Positions 13,673-22,491 of a stretch of 64,000 nucleotides of DNA are shown in pieces (the first letter of the stretch is position 1; each line of letters starts with the position of its first letter). The notes beneath the pieces were generated by a model, which made no database searches, had not been told where the DNA came from, and saw only the letters and a program-made list of their open reading frames with translations. Source of the stretch: Sphingobium lactosutens. Lineage in GTDB: Bacteria; Pseudomonadota; Alphaproteobacteria; Sphingomonadales; Sphingomonadaceae. Made by a program: the position numbers and the translations under genes. The DNA is taken from NCBI RefSeq assembly GCF_013393185.1, contig NZ_QJQX01000032.1, forward strand, positions 1 through 64,000, given 5' to 3'.

Positions 13673-14380
13673 TCAGAGGCCGTCACGCTCCATCTGCAGC
13701 TGCGAGGGCGGAGCAACTGTGACCGGCAGCCCATACCGCATGGCTTTGACCGCAGGCAGCTGGTTGAATGCCAGCAGCGCTGGATCGACGGGAATATCTA
13801 CCAGAAAATCGAAAAACCGGCGGAACTCGCGCCCGCTCGCCAGCATCGTGCCACTGAACTGACGAAGCTTATCGACCCGGCTGGTTCGTGTCAGACGGGA
13901 GAGCGCCGCTGAGGCCGCGTACAGGGTTTCGACTTGCCCGATTATCTCCTGCGCCCGTCGGTAAAGCTCGTCGATCAGTGGATCCATCGCTTCCGAGATC
14001 TCGTCTTTTAGCCCGTTCCACGGTTCTCGCAGCGGATAGTAGTCCTCATTGATCTGACGGTTCAGCGCCGCGATGCCCGCGACTAGCTGATCCTTTTCGC
14101 GCTCGAGATCTGGCGCAACGGCCGGCATTTCCCCGTGGCGAAGCAGCGCAAGCGCGATAGCATCTCCGTCAGGCTGTCGCGCTTCACCAATAGCGCGATG
14201 GACCTCCTGCAGACGCTCCTGAGCTTGCGCGCGCGCCTTCTCCTTGGCGGCGATCGCCAGTTTGATAGAGTCGAGCCGATCGACATGAGGGGCGATGTCG
14301 ATCGCCTCAACTGCTACTCTCGCTTGTTCGATCGGCGGCAGTTCTGCATCAGACCCTGTTTCTCGATTGAAAATGCCCAT
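13673..14380 (-). CDS. Hypothetical coiled-coil protein, 235 aa
   Basis: A soluble, mostly helical protein. Residues about 35-75 (LAIAAKEKARAQAQERLQEV) and 90-130 predict coiled coils; the C-terminal part contains REFRRFFDFLVDIPVDP. The ATG at 14380 follows GGAGGGGA and overlaps the stop of the upstream gene as TAATG, so the two are translationally coupled. I recognise it only as the type of protein found in accessory regions of phages and plasmids; no function can be assigned. Confidence 0.6.
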   Translation of the reverse strand: MGIFNRETGSDAELPPIEQARVAVEAIDIAPHVDRLDSIKLAIAAKEKARAQAQERLQEVHRAIGEARQPDGDAIALALLRHGEMPAVAPDLEREKDQLVAGIAALNRQINEDYYPLREPWNGLKDEISEAMDPLIDELYRRAQEIIGQVETLYAASAALSRLTRTSRVDKLRQFSGTMLASGREFRRFFDFLVDIPVDPALLAFNQLPAVKAMRYGLPVTVAPPSQLQMERDGL

Positions 14381-14604
14381 TACCGCTCCCCTCCGTCGAG
14401 ATGAGCGCGCAGCGCTTGATTCTTGGCATGCGCCCGGGACCACACGTCATCGCTCTTCTTCTGCGATGCAGTCGGTGCCGGCGCCGTGCGCTGAGCGCCA
14501 GCGGAAGTGATAGGCGAACCAGATGCGCCGGCGTTAGCGGCTCGCGCCTTAGCCCAGACGTCGGCGCTAGCCTGACGCGTTGCCTCGTCGCGCTGCCCGT
14601 TCAT
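14380..14604 (-). CDS. Hypothetical protein, probably 5'-truncated
   Basis: Encodes at least 74 residues from ATG 14604 (MNGQRDEATRQASADVWAKA). Two related segments, ADVWAKARAANAG and DDVWSRAHAKNQA, suggest an internal repeat. The frame stays open to 14691, but that part overlaps the integrase fragment on the other strand, so the original N-terminus was probably removed when the two were joined around 14605-14660. It is coupled to the downstream coiled-coil gene by a TAATG overlap. Confidence 0.45.
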   Translation of the reverse strand: MNGQRDEATRQASADVWAKARAANAGASGSPITSAGAQRTAPAPTASQKKSDDVWSRAHAKNQALRAHLDGGER

Positions 14605-14626
14605 ACCCGGCTCAGCAATCGCGGCG

Positions 14627-15019
14627 TTGAAGGTGTGGAAGGTCGCCTGTCCTCCCACCGAACAGGATCTCGTCTTTCCGTCGCTGGCCAAGAAGGTGAT
14701 GAGCCATCAATTCATGAACGTGAACATCATGGGCGCGATTCAAGCGGCGGCTGGCACTACCGATCCAGTGATAAAGGATGGTAAGCCTGTGCTGGACAAA
14801 GAGCAGCTTCCGATGACGGCCCAGCGCTACACCCTCCACGATTTCCGCCATGCTGCCGCCTCGTTGTGGATCGAGCAGCGCGTGAACCCCAAGCGGGTGC
14901 AGAAATGGATGGGCCACAGCTCGATTCAGGTGACGTTCGATACCTACGGGCATCTTTTCGACCAAGCGGATCAGGACAGCGCCGTGGCTGCCGCGATCGA
15001 ACGCGAACTCATGGGGTAA
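14627..15019 (+). pseudogene. Tyrosine integrase, C-terminal fragment
   Basis: The last ~125 residues of a P4-type phage or island integrase. Present are the DLVFPSL box, the catalytic His-x-x-Arg (HDFRHAAAS), the His of WMGHSS and the nucleophilic Tyr in FDTYGHLF. The DNA-binding N-terminus and the first catalytic Arg are missing, so it cannot be active. It reads toward the tRNA-derived attachment site 410 bp away, the normal arrangement for such elements. The break lies near 14640 next to an opposing phage gene, indicating an internal deletion. Confidence 0.8.
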
Positions 15020-15351
15020 TGGCTGCAATGCCTATCAAAATCCGTGCTATCCTGTCGCTGCCCGCAATCTTGGCGTTGGGCGCATGCGGCATCGCCGGCT
15101 GCGAGAGATATGCGTCTCGATATTCCTGCGATTACGTGGAAAGCCGTGCGGAATACGAAGTCTGGTACTGGAAAAACGTGGCGGCTGATAACGAGGAAGA
15201 CGAGCAGCTAATCGGCCGCGCCACAGGCTTACGGATGTGCCGCGAGAACGCTATCGCTCATTCCCAGGCAATCGACGATGAGTTCTCTGATCGTTCGTAC
15301 ATTTGTGCGCTGATGGAGAACGGGAAGCGGATGGAAAAGCACCGGCTGTGA
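15019..15351 (+). CDS. Small putative lipoprotein, 110 aa
   Basis: A 110-residue protein with an N-terminal signal and a lipobox-like LALGAC at about residues 19-24, then a Cys-rich, acidic mature part (CDYVESRAEYEVWYWKN, CALMENGKRM). Its ATG overlaps the integrase stop as TAATG, so it was co-translated with the integrase. Similar small proteins accompany integrases in sphingomonad elements in my recollection. Function unknown. Confidence 0.5.
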   Translation: MAAMPIKIRAILSLPAILALGACGIAGCERYASRYSCDYVESRAEYEVWYWKNVAADNEEDEQLIGRATGLRMCRENAIAHSQAIDDEFSDRSYICALMENGKRMEKHRL

Positions 15352-15368
15352 GGCAGCGGAAAGAATCG

Positions 15369-15389
15369 ATGCAACATGCATGCAACATG
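15369..15389. repeat. Direct repeat ATGCAACATG x2, likely integrase arm sites
   Basis: Two identical 10-bp copies (15369-15378 and 15380-15389) separated by one base lie between the integrase fragment and the tRNA-derived site, about 40 bp before the latter. Tyrosine integrases of this type bind short direct repeats (arm sites) here. Confidence 0.5.
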
Positions 15390-15428
15390 GACCATGAAAT
15401 CCGCACATTTCCGTATCCTATGGACGCC

Positions 15429-15472
15429 CTCTGACTCCGTCAATCGAGGTTCGAATCCTCGTCGGGCATCCA
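15429..15472 (+). other. Attachment site: 3' half of a tRNA (CTG anticodon, likely Gln)
   Basis: From 15429 the sequence has an anticodon loop CTCTGAC (anticodon CTG, with T33 and A37), a 3' anticodon stem, a T-arm CGAGG-TTCGAAT-CCTCG (15445-15461), the acceptor strand TCGGGCA, a T discriminator and CCA (15470-15472). The 5' half of a tRNA is absent: the preceding bases do not pair with the acceptor or anticodon stems. This is the duplicated tRNA end left by site-specific integration, so it marks one border of the integrated element. The rest of the gap up to 15663 shows no gene. Confidence 0.8.
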
Positions 15473-15663
15473 GAACTTCCAGAAAATCGCGATATATGAT
15501 CCGATAACTACGATCCTCGGCTTGCTTCCGAAAGGGAACGGGTCGGAGCAGCCCCTTTCTGTCGCTCTCCCGTTGGCATGACCGCATTTCATCGCCATGT
15601 ATATTTGTCCAACCAGGCCCCGCACCTTGGCGTCCGGCAACAATCGATCGGGAGACCAGATGG

Positions 15664-16539
15664 ATGGCAGAAGCGGCGCAAGATACTCATTCGGCGCCAA
15701 GGCCGACCGATGCGACAGCCGGCTCCGCGCCGGACTTCCCGCCCACGCATGTGCACCAAATTCTTATCGCAGAGCCTTTTGACAAGCTCGTGGCATCGAC
15801 GCCGATGCTCGATGAGAATATGGACCGGCTACGGCTTCTATACCCGAACTCCACCTATAGGCTTTGGACGCATGATGACCTGCGGGACTTCATGACGCAG
15901 GCTTTTCCTCCCGAAGTGTGTCAGGCATTTGATGGGCTTCGCCCCTATGCGTACAAGGCCGATCTCGGCCGGCTTTGCCTGCTCCATGCAATGGGCGGCC
16001 TGTATAGCGATATTTCCTTCTTTTGGATGGAGCCACTCCGCCCCCCGCCTTCGGCAGCGATCGTCTCGTTCCTCGATGTTCGCTCCTCCAGTCCGGCCTG
16101 GACAGCGCTCTCCAACGGAATCATCTGGGCGCGCCCAAAGCGCAGGGAGATCGAAATCGCGATCGAGATGATTTTGGCGAACTGCCGCAATCGCTATTAT
16201 GGACTGAACTCGCTCCATCCCACCGGCCCGGCGCTGCTCGGACGCGCGTTCGTGAAGGCGCTGGCCGAACAGGAAACAGACGAGGGCTGGAGCGAACAAT
16301 GGGTCGGCCATGCGCGATTCCTGACCCCCATGGGCTATCCCAAAGGCCTGGCCTGCTTCACGCCCGATCAAAAGCTGATCGCAATCTCCCGCAAGGAAGG
16401 GGGAACGGGCCTGGGCGACCTCCAATTGTCCGGCGGGAACAATTATAACGACTTCTGGAACGGCCGGACGGTATATGGCGAGCATGAAACTCGCGCGCCC
16501 CAGCCCGAGGGCGACGACAGCGACCTCCAGATGCCCTGA
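15664..16539 (+). CDS. GT32-like glycosyltransferase
   Basis: A 291-residue soluble sugar transferase of the Gly_transf_sug/GT32 type. LLYPNSTYRLWTHDDLRDF and ADLGRLCLLHAMGGLYSDIS are the typical N-terminal and DXD-region signatures; the usual D-x-D is SDIS here, so the metal site may be atypical. A conserved C-terminal HPTGPALL stretch is also typical. It is the first gene beyond the tRNA attachment site and faces the KpsS/KpsC genes convergently, suggesting a role in surface polysaccharide. The sugar and acceptor are unknown. Confidence 0.75.
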   Translation: MAEAAQDTHSAPRPTDATAGSAPDFPPTHVHQILIAEPFDKLVASTPMLDENMDRLRLLYPNSTYRLWTHDDLRDFMTQAFPPEVCQAFDGLRPYAYKADLGRLCLLHAMGGLYSDISFFWMEPLRPPPSAAIVSFLDVRSSSPAWTALSNGIIWARPKRREIEIAIEMILANCRNRYYGLNSLHPTGPALLGRAFVKALAEQETDEGWSEQWVGHARFLTPMGYPKGLACFTPDQKLIAISRKEGGTGLGDLQLSGGNNYNDFWNGRTVYGEHETRAPQPEGDDSDLQMP

Positions 16540-16567
16540 CCCCTCCAACGAAAACGGCCGGGCGACC

Positions 16568-16675
16568 TAGAGCGTTTTCGAAGCAGGTGGAATCACCTGA
16601 TGGCTCGGAAAACGCGGTAAAACAAAGAGCTAGAGCAGCCGAGCCGATTCAATCGGATTAGAATCTGCTCTAGTC
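16568..16675. repeat. Alphaproteobacterial intergenic palindromic repeat
   Basis: A block of nested inverted repeats between two convergent genes: GCGTTTTC...GAAAACGC enclosing CAGGTG-GAAT-CACCTG, then AGAGCAG...CTGCTCT enclosing CCGATT-CAA-TCGG. I recognise the start AGAGCGTTTTCGAAGC as a repeat family common in alphaproteobacterial intergenic DNA. It could act as a bidirectional terminator. Confidence 0.65.
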
Positions 16676-16699
16676 CGCCCCTCGCGGCCGGACATTGCG

Positions 16700-17968
16700 T
16701 CAAGCCGCGTCGCCGTGCACCACCCCCATGGAATGTCGCTTGCGCACGGCCGGCCGTGGCAAGGGCAGCACTTCGGAGGGTTCCTTTTCCAGCCGCTCGA
16801 TCGCATTGGCCACCAGCAGTTGCAACCCTTCATCGCTCAACAGGCCGCCGCGTATCAGGCAGCGATCCACCAGAACCCGGCGGAAGGCGGAATAGAGCGC
16901 CATGTCAGGCTGGCGCGGAGCCGCCCAGAAATCATCCAGCCCCGTCCGATGGACGACGCCCGGCACCTTGTAGACCGCATGCCCCAGCACGACCACCGGC
17001 TTGCCGCTATTGAGCGCCAGCGTGCCGACCGTACTGTTGACCGTCACGACACCCAGCGACTTGCCCACCACCTCGGCAATGTCCCAGTCTGGCAGATAAA
17101 AAACCCGGTCGGCAACGCCATAATGGGTCGCCAGTCGCTGCGTCAGTCGTCCCCAGGCCACCAGGCCCGGATCGAGCGGATGCCGCTTGATGAGCAGCGA
17201 AACACCATCTGGCGCATGGCGGGCGAAGCTCTTGATGACGAACCTGAGAGCGGCGCGCATGTTGCCGAAGGGCGAATGGACGCGGATCTGATAGTCGGAG
17301 TTGAGCTGCAAGGGCAGGGTGAAATAGGGCCGGTCCTTGACCGCCGTCCATACCGCCAGCGACCTGCGTTCTTCGCTCCTGCGCATCAGGAGTTTGCAGC
17401 ACCAGGCTACCGATTCGAGCAGGAAGCTGTGTGGCCGATGAGTGCGATAAAACGGAAAATAGGGCCGCATCAGCGCTGACGCCAGACCGTTGCGCATGGT
17501 GTTGCGCGCCCGCGCCCGGAAGGTCGAGGGGACAGCCGGCAGGACGCCCTCATATTCGGGCAGCCCTTCCGCCTGGTCGATATACCATTGCGGGTCGAGC
17601 GGCAGGGTCGAATTGCCATTCACGCCGTCGTCCTGCAGCGTCAGGAAGTCGGGCCGGATATAGCCTTCCTCCATGCAATGAACCCGCAACCCACGCAATC
17701 GCGCCATCCCATGCGCAGAGGTATGATAGGGGCGACAGTCGCCATAGAGGATCAGGTCGGTGACGCCATGATTGACGATGAAATCGTCGAAGAAGAGCGG
17801 CCAGTTGCGGAAGGTGCCGCGATAATCGGTGGCTTCGCCCGGCCAGTCGACCTTGTCGCCGCCGTTGATGTTGATCCGCAGCGCACGATGCCCTCTTTCC
17901 CGCAGGGCATCCGCCAACATCGCGAAATAAGGACCATGCGGCCCCTGAAGGAACAGGAAAGTCTTCAT
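16700..17968 (-). CDS. kpsS: KpsS-like capsule Kdo-transferase
   Basis: A 422-residue cytoplasmic protein of the KpsS/LipB family, which with KpsC builds the poly-Kdo linker on lipid for group 2-type capsules. Signatures are FLFLQGPHGPYFAMLADALR at the N-terminus, DLILYGDCRPYHTSA and CMEEGYIRPDFLTL in the middle, and VTVNSTVGTLALNSGKPVV near residue 310. The ATG at 17968 has GAGG 5 nt upstream and begins 7 nt after the KpsC stop. It is the second gene of the kpsC-kpsS pair; no kpsMT/DE export genes are in the window. Confidence 0.88.
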   Translation of the reverse strand: MKTFLFLQGPHGPYFAMLADALRERGHRALRININGGDKVDWPGEATDYRGTFRNWPLFFDDFIVNHGVTDLILYGDCRPYHTSAHGMARLRGLRVHCMEEGYIRPDFLTLQDDGVNGNSTLPLDPQWYIDQAEGLPEYEGVLPAVPSTFRARARNTMRNGLASALMRPYFPFYRTHRPHSFLLESVAWCCKLLMRRSEERRSLAVWTAVKDRPYFTLPLQLNSDYQIRVHSPFGNMRAALRFVIKSFARHAPDGVSLLIKRHPLDPGLVAWGRLTQRLATHYGVADRVFYLPDWDIAEVVGKSLGVVTVNSTVGTLALNSGKPVVVLGHAVYKVPGVVHRTGLDDFWAAPRQPDMALYSAFRRVLVDRCLIRGGLLSDEGLQLLVANAIERLEKEPSEVLPLPRPAVRKRHSMGVVHGDAA

Positions 17969-17975
17969 GGACGCC

Positions 17976-19601
17976 TCAACCATGAAGATACTCTGCGGAC
18001 AAGGTCATAAATCGCCGTAACTTCCCCTGTAATTGCCGCAATCGGATCAATGACGTCATGGCTGGTGTAGTCCCATTCGCCATGCGCTCAACCATTATTT
18101 CGGGCCCGCATGGCAATTGGGTCAGCACGTCCAGATAGCGAGGATAGAGTATCAAGGCAGCGGCCACAAGCTGGTCCAGGGTCAACTGCCGCCCCCGGCG
18201 CGCGCAGGGCCGGGCCAGATCGCGTGTCAGTCCCCATCCGGCGTAGAAAGGCATGCCGTGCACCGTGACGGAACGGCCGCGCATCAGCGCTTCGAACCCC
18301 GTCAGCGACGACAGCACATGCACCTCGTCAACGGCCTGCACCAGCTCCATCAACGGGGCGCCGCCGTCGATCGCATCGGCATGGGTCAATATGGCTGCAT
18401 CGGACACATGTCCCTTGCGATGCCCCGCCTGCACATCGGGGTGGGGACGATAGACGATCCACGCATCCGGCTCGGCGCCACGCACGCGGGCCAGAAAATC
18501 GAGATTGCCCTCCACGCCTGCGCCGCCGAGCCGCACCGACAGGTCGTCATCGACCTGGCCGATCGCGAGCACGGTGCGCCGTCCCTCCGGCAGCGCCAGC
18601 ATTCGTCCGGAATCCTGGCCATATTTCGTGACCCCGGCCGAACAGATGCGGCGGCGCAGGCGCGCGGCCCGTTCCACCAGCGGCAGGGGGAAATCATGCG
18701 TGGCCAGCAGCGTTTCCAGATCATTTTCCGCCAGCGCATTATAATAGATGCCGGTGCGATCGACGACCACCGATCCGGGCGGGTGCAATGCCGCCCCAAG
18801 CCCCCGCGACCGGATGAAACCGTCTTCCACGCGCACCAGCGGCACAGCCCGGTCTGCGGCATCCTGCGCCATTGTCTTCGGCACACGGGACGGCCAGACG
18901 GCCAGCGCGCCCTTCTCCCTCTGCGCCCGGCGCAGACCGCGCGCTGCGGACAGGAAGGGTGGCGACCGCCTGCCGTCCCACAGGAACCGACGCACCGCGT
19001 CGCGCTTCCAGAAAGCCATGCCGCTGGCGGCGGCAATGTCGCGATTGCCGTCCAGATGGCGGCGCCAATCGGCAAGATGCAGGATGGCCGCGGCGGCATC
19101 CGTAGGATCGCCGGTAAAGGGATTGCGGTAGCGCGCCAGCGCGATCCGCGTCCTGGCCGCGTCGCGCAACCGGCCCGGATCAATCCGTTTCCCGTCCGGC
19201 CCGATCACCGGCACATCGAGCAGCCCGGCGACCAGCGCCCATTCATCCTGCTCCGTCGCATGGAGAGCCTGAACACCATCGATCATCGCCCAGGGATCGC
19301 AATCGGCCGACAATATCCTGCCCACGGTCGGCGTCGGCCCGGCGCCGGGCAGCAGGCCGATCTGGTCGGGCTGCACGCCGGACAGCGCCGCGGGATCGAC
19401 GCCGATTCCCATCCGCACCAACAGCCGTACCGGGGCCGTGCGCTCCCCCCAGAAAGCACCGCCCACGCGCGCCTCGACGATGGCGTCGAGCACCCCGTCC
19501 GGCACGAACGCCCCCGCCCGCCCATCGTCAATCGCGGTGCTGACCGCCGCGACGGACGGTGCGACATGCGGGAATGGCGGCGATCTCAAAAAGGGGAGCA
19601 T
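17976..19601 (-). CDS. kpsC: KpsC-like capsule Kdo-transferase
   Basis: A 541-residue homologue of KpsC. The central VRVEDGFIRSRGLGAAL motif, followed by VVVDRTGIYYNA and later WIVYRPHPDVQAG and VHVLSSLTGFEALMRG, are clear family signatures. It is shorter than the two-domain enterobacterial KpsC (about 675 residues), and the first 180 residues look like a reduced N-terminal domain, so one of the two transferase halves may be incomplete. ATG 19601 is preferred over TTG 19610. It precedes kpsS by 7 nt. Confidence 0.85.
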   Translation of the reverse strand: MLPFLRSPPFPHVAPSVAAVSTAIDDGRAGAFVPDGVLDAIVEARVGGAFWGERTAPVRLLVRMGIGVDPAALSGVQPDQIGLLPGAGPTPTVGRILSADCDPWAMIDGVQALHATEQDEWALVAGLLDVPVIGPDGKRIDPGRLRDAARTRIALARYRNPFTGDPTDAAAAILHLADWRRHLDGNRDIAAASGMAFWKRDAVRRFLWDGRRSPPFLSAARGLRRAQREKGALAVWPSRVPKTMAQDAADRAVPLVRVEDGFIRSRGLGAALHPPGSVVVDRTGIYYNALAENDLETLLATHDFPLPLVERAARLRRRICSAGVTKYGQDSGRMLALPEGRRTVLAIGQVDDDLSVRLGGAGVEGNLDFLARVRGAEPDAWIVYRPHPDVQAGHRKGHVSDAAILTHADAIDGGAPLMELVQAVDEVHVLSSLTGFEALMRGRSVTVHGMPFYAGWGLTRDLARPCARRGRQLTLDQLVAAALILYPRYLDVLTQLPCGPEIMVERMANGTTPAMTSLIRLRQLQGKLRRFMTLSAEYLHG

Positions 19602-19737
19602 GGGCGTCAACCGGTCAGCACCGCCGCCTTGCGCGCGCCTGGCCTGACATATCCGTGCCGATCATTCCCTGAGCGCGTCGCGCACCGCATCTTCCATGCC
19701 CCTTCGCCGCCATCCTTGAGCGGCAGAAGAGCGCAGG

Positions 19738-21033
19738 TCAAGAAACAGACGCTGTTACCTCTTCGATCAGCTCGGAGATAATGTCAAAATAGTCACGCCA
19801 GGTCGGCGCCCGCCAGCTGGCGATCCTCGCCTGCTGCGCCACCCGCTCCGCCGAATCCGGACGCGCATAGGCGCAGATGGCGCGCTTCCATCCCAATCCG
19901 TCGAGCGGATCGAGATAGTCGGGCGCGTCGCCCCCCACTTCACGATGGGCGATGATGTCGCTGCATATCACCGGCACGCCCGCCGCCAGCGCCTCGACCA
20001 CCGGCATGCCGAAGCCTTCGATGAAGGACGGCATCAGCATCGCGCGGGCATTGGCGACCAGCGCCTGCATCCGGTTGTCGGAGACTTCGCCCGCCTCGAT
20101 CACATGGCCGCGCAATATCTCCGCGCGCTCCAATATATCGATGACATTCTCATTTTCCCAGCCGCGTCGGCCGACCAGCACCAGCACCGGTGCGGCATCG
20201 CCCTGCTCTTCCACCAGCCGCCGCCAGATGTTGAGCAGCAGCAGATGGTTTTTCCGCGGCTCGATGGTCGAGATATAGACGAAATAGGGTCGCGTCGGCA
20301 GGTCTTCGTCGGGCGCACCGAAAATGTCGGGCGCGTCGGCGCCGAAATGGGCGACCCGCACCACCCGGCCATCCAGCCCCTTGTTCAAATGCGGTTCGAG
20401 CGCATCGATCGTCGCCTGGCTGTTGCCGATGATCCCGGTGGCATAGCTGTCGATCGTCCGCACCCGCTTGCGATGCTCGTCGCCACCCTGCGGCCGCGCA
20501 TATTCGGGATGGCTGAGCGGAATGACGTCATGCACCAGCGTCACCAGCTTCGCCCCTTCGGCGCGCAGGATCGCGCCGACCTGGCCGTGATTGTCCAGAT
20601 GGTGCGGCGATACTTGCAGATAGATGCGCGGGCCGGTGGCGCGCGGGACTGGCCGGGGACGGGTGGCGAACATGTGGCGGATGACCGCCGCCTTGTTGTC
20701 CCCCGCATCGTCCGAGCGGGCATTGCGCCATTTCGCCGCCGTGAAGGCCAGGAACTGACGAACCGCCGCACTGTTCAGCCGGCCATAATAGCCGCCGGCC
20801 GGATGCACCGCGGCGAAGGACAGCCGGTCGGGAATCCGATCTAGCAATTCGCGCGCATAGACATATTCGACGCGATCGATCCCCGTCGGCGCGGGATGGA
20901 AAGCGCGCGAGAGCAGACGGGAGACATCGAGAATGACCTCACTCTCGCCTCGCTTGCCCATGAAACGCTCGCTGGCGCGCTTGGTGCGCAGGGCCAGCCG
21001 CGCGCCGGGCGCATTGAAGGGACGCAAAGCCAT
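19738..21033 (-). CDS. GT4-family glycosyltransferase
   Basis: A 431-residue glycosyltransferase with a GT-B fold. The donor-binding half contains YFVYISTIEPRKNHLLLLNI and the family 4 motif MPSFIEGFGMPVVEALAAG followed by GVPVICSD. An N-terminal DVSRLLSRAFHPAPTGIDRV is typical of GT4 enzymes in capsule and exopolysaccharide clusters. The ATG at 21033 was chosen over TTG 21063. It lies 136 bp upstream of kpsC on the same strand, supporting a joint polysaccharide function. Confidence 0.85.
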   Translation of the reverse strand: MALRPFNAPGARLALRTKRASERFMGKRGESEVILDVSRLLSRAFHPAPTGIDRVEYVYARELLDRIPDRLSFAAVHPAGGYYGRLNSAAVRQFLAFTAAKWRNARSDDAGDNKAAVIRHMFATRPRPVPRATGPRIYLQVSPHHLDNHGQVGAILRAEGAKLVTLVHDVIPLSHPEYARPQGGDEHRKRVRTIDSYATGIIGNSQATIDALEPHLNKGLDGRVVRVAHFGADAPDIFGAPDEDLPTRPYFVYISTIEPRKNHLLLLNIWRRLVEEQGDAAPVLVLVGRRGWENENVIDILERAEILRGHVIEAGEVSDNRMQALVANARAMLMPSFIEGFGMPVVEALAAGVPVICSDIIAHREVGGDAPDYLDPLDGLGWKRAICAYARPDSAERVAQQARIASWRAPTWRDYFDIISELIEEVTASVS

Positions 21034-21075
21034 GTCAGCGCCCGTCCCACAGGCCGGCAGCAAAGAAAAGAGGCA

Positions 21076-21516
21076 TCAGAACTGCGCGCGAATCTCTTCG
21101 GCCAGCACCTGCAATTGCGCGCCATCCGCTTGAGCGCCATGGCCATGCGCGGCAAAGCCCTTGGGATCGCCCTCCCAGCGCGGCAGGATATGGACGTGTA
21201 GGTGGAAGATGGTCTGCCCCGCCGGCGCGCCATTATACTGGGCGACCTGAATGCCGTCGGGATCGAGCGCCTTGCGAATGGCGGTGGCGACCTTCTTCGT
21301 GGTCGCCATCACCTGCGCCAGCGCCTCATCCTCGATCTCCAGCAGATTGCGCGCCTTCGACCATTTGGAAATCACCAGCGCATGCCCCCTGGTCTGCGGC
21401 ATGATATCGAGGAAGGCAAAGGTGTTGTCGTCCTCATACAGCTTGGTCGACGGGATCTTGCCCTGAAGGATCAGGGCAAAGACATTGGCGTCGTCATAGG
21501 TGCCGTCGAGGCTCAT
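21076..21516 (-). CDS. HIT family nucleotide hydrolase
   Basis: A 146-residue histidine-triad protein, related to HinT-type phosphoramidases acting on adenosine conjugates. The triad HxHxH is FHLHVHILPR (His105, His107, His109), with the upstream HALVISKWSKARNLLEIED typical of the family. It ends 42 bp before the GT4 gene and starts 9 bp after the scoB stop, so it may be read through from the CoA-transferase operon. The physiological substrate is not known. Confidence 0.9.
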   Translation of the reverse strand: MSLDGTYDDANVFALILQGKIPSTKLYEDDNTFAFLDIMPQTRGHALVISKWSKARNLLEIEDEALAQVMATTKKVATAIRKALDPDGIQVAQYNGAPAGQTIFHLHVHILPRWEGDPKGFAAHGHGAQADGAQLQVLAEEIRAQF

Positions 21517-21525
21517 GGGCTGCCC

Positions 21526-22161
21526 TTAGCTGGTATAATGGGCGGTCGTCTTAGCAGCGACTTCCTCCGCCGTCACGCCCGGCGCCAGTTCAATGAGCTT
21601 GAACGGGCTGTCATGGTCGGGCCGCTGGAAAACGCACAGGTCGGTGACGATCATGTCGACCACATTCTTGCCGGTCAGCGGCAGGGTGCAGGCCGGGATG
21701 AACTTGGCGTCGCCATTCTTGGAGGTGTGCTCCATGACGACGATGATCTTCTTGACGCCGGCGACCAGATCCATGGCGCCGCCCATGCCCTTGATCATCT
21801 TGCCGGGAATCATCCAGTTGGCGATGTCGCCATTTTCCGCGACTTCCATCGCGCCGAGCACGGTCAGGTCGATATGCCCGCCACGGATCATCGCAAAACT
21901 GTCGGCGGAGCTGAAATAGGCCGATTGCGGCAATTCGCTGATCGTCTGCTTGCCCGCATTGATCAGGTCGGCATCCTCCTCGCCCTCATAGGGGAAAGGC
22001 CCGATGCCCAGCATCCCGTTCTCGGACTGGAGTGTCACTTCCACGCCATCGGGAATATGATTGGCCACCAGCGTCGGAATGCCGATGCCCAGATTCACAT
22101 AGAAACCGTCCTGCAATTCCTTCGCCGCGCGCGCGGCCATCTCGTCACGAGTCCAGGGCAT
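21526..22161 (-). CDS. scoB: 3-oxoacid CoA-transferase subunit B
   Basis: The 211-residue beta subunit of a family I CoA-transferase (succinyl-CoA:3-ketoacid type), which moves CoA from succinyl-CoA to acetoacetate in ketone and PHB use. The catalytic glutamate is Glu47 in the SENGMLGIG motif; [13 protein letters not shown] and [14 protein letters not shown] are further signatures. Its ATG overlaps the stop of the DUF5076 gene by 4 nt, so translation is coupled to that gene, not directly to scoA, which lies 1.2 kb upstream. Confidence 0.93.
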   Translation of the reverse strand: MPWTRDEMAARAAKELQDGFYVNLGIGIPTLVANHIPDGVEVTLQSENGMLGIGPFPYEGEEDADLINAGKQTISELPQSAYFSSADSFAMIRGGHIDLTVLGAMEVAENGDIANWMIPGKMIKGMGGAMDLVAGVKKIIVVMEHTSKNGDAKFIPACTLPLTGKNVVDMIVTDLCVFQRPDHDSPFKLIELAPGVTAEEVAAKTTAHYTS

Positions 22162-22478
22162 CAGTTCAAACTTCCTTCCTGAATGGTCGTTATTTCACCG
22201 ACCTGATTACGCAATTCCGCCGATAGTCCGGCGACGATGGATTCAAGGGCTTGCCGCTCGTCCAAGCCCCATGTCGTGGCATAGGCTCGCGCGGCATGTC
22301 GGATCGTATCGGACATAAGATAGCCGAATGTCGTCGGGTCTTCCAAAATCTGAGCCGAAATCCAGACACTGCTGCCCGCCCCGTTTGTCACCCACACCCG
22401 CATGACCTCATGGGACTGATCTGTCAGTATGTCGCCTTGATCCAGCGATAGGGCGTTAGGATGCTCAACTTGGGTCAT
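22161..22478 (-). CDS. DUF5076 domain protein
   Basis: A 105-residue protein matching DUF5076, function unknown. The signature runs from [20 protein letters not shown] through [18 protein letters not shown] to the C-terminal [16 protein letters not shown] 22478 begins the conserved part; an upstream frame to 22553 overlaps the phosphatase gene and is rejected. It is sandwiched between the phosphatase gene (13 bp) and scoB (4-nt overlap) and so belongs to the same transcript. Confidence 0.8.
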   Translation of the reverse strand: MTQVEHPNALSLDQGDILTDQSHEVMRVWVTNGAGSSVWISAQILEDPTTFGYLMSDTIRHAARAYATTWGLDERQALESIVAGLSAELRNQVGEITTIQEGSLN

Positions 22479-22491
22479 GTCGGATGCCTTG

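Noticed and set aside
15397-15472. Complete tRNA gene
   Set aside because: The 5' half does not pair with the acceptor and anticodon strands, so only the 3' part is a tRNA sequence.
18117-19781. 554-codon plus-strand open frame
   Set aside because: Shadow of kpsC; low-complexity His/Arg/Gln composition and no family resemblance.
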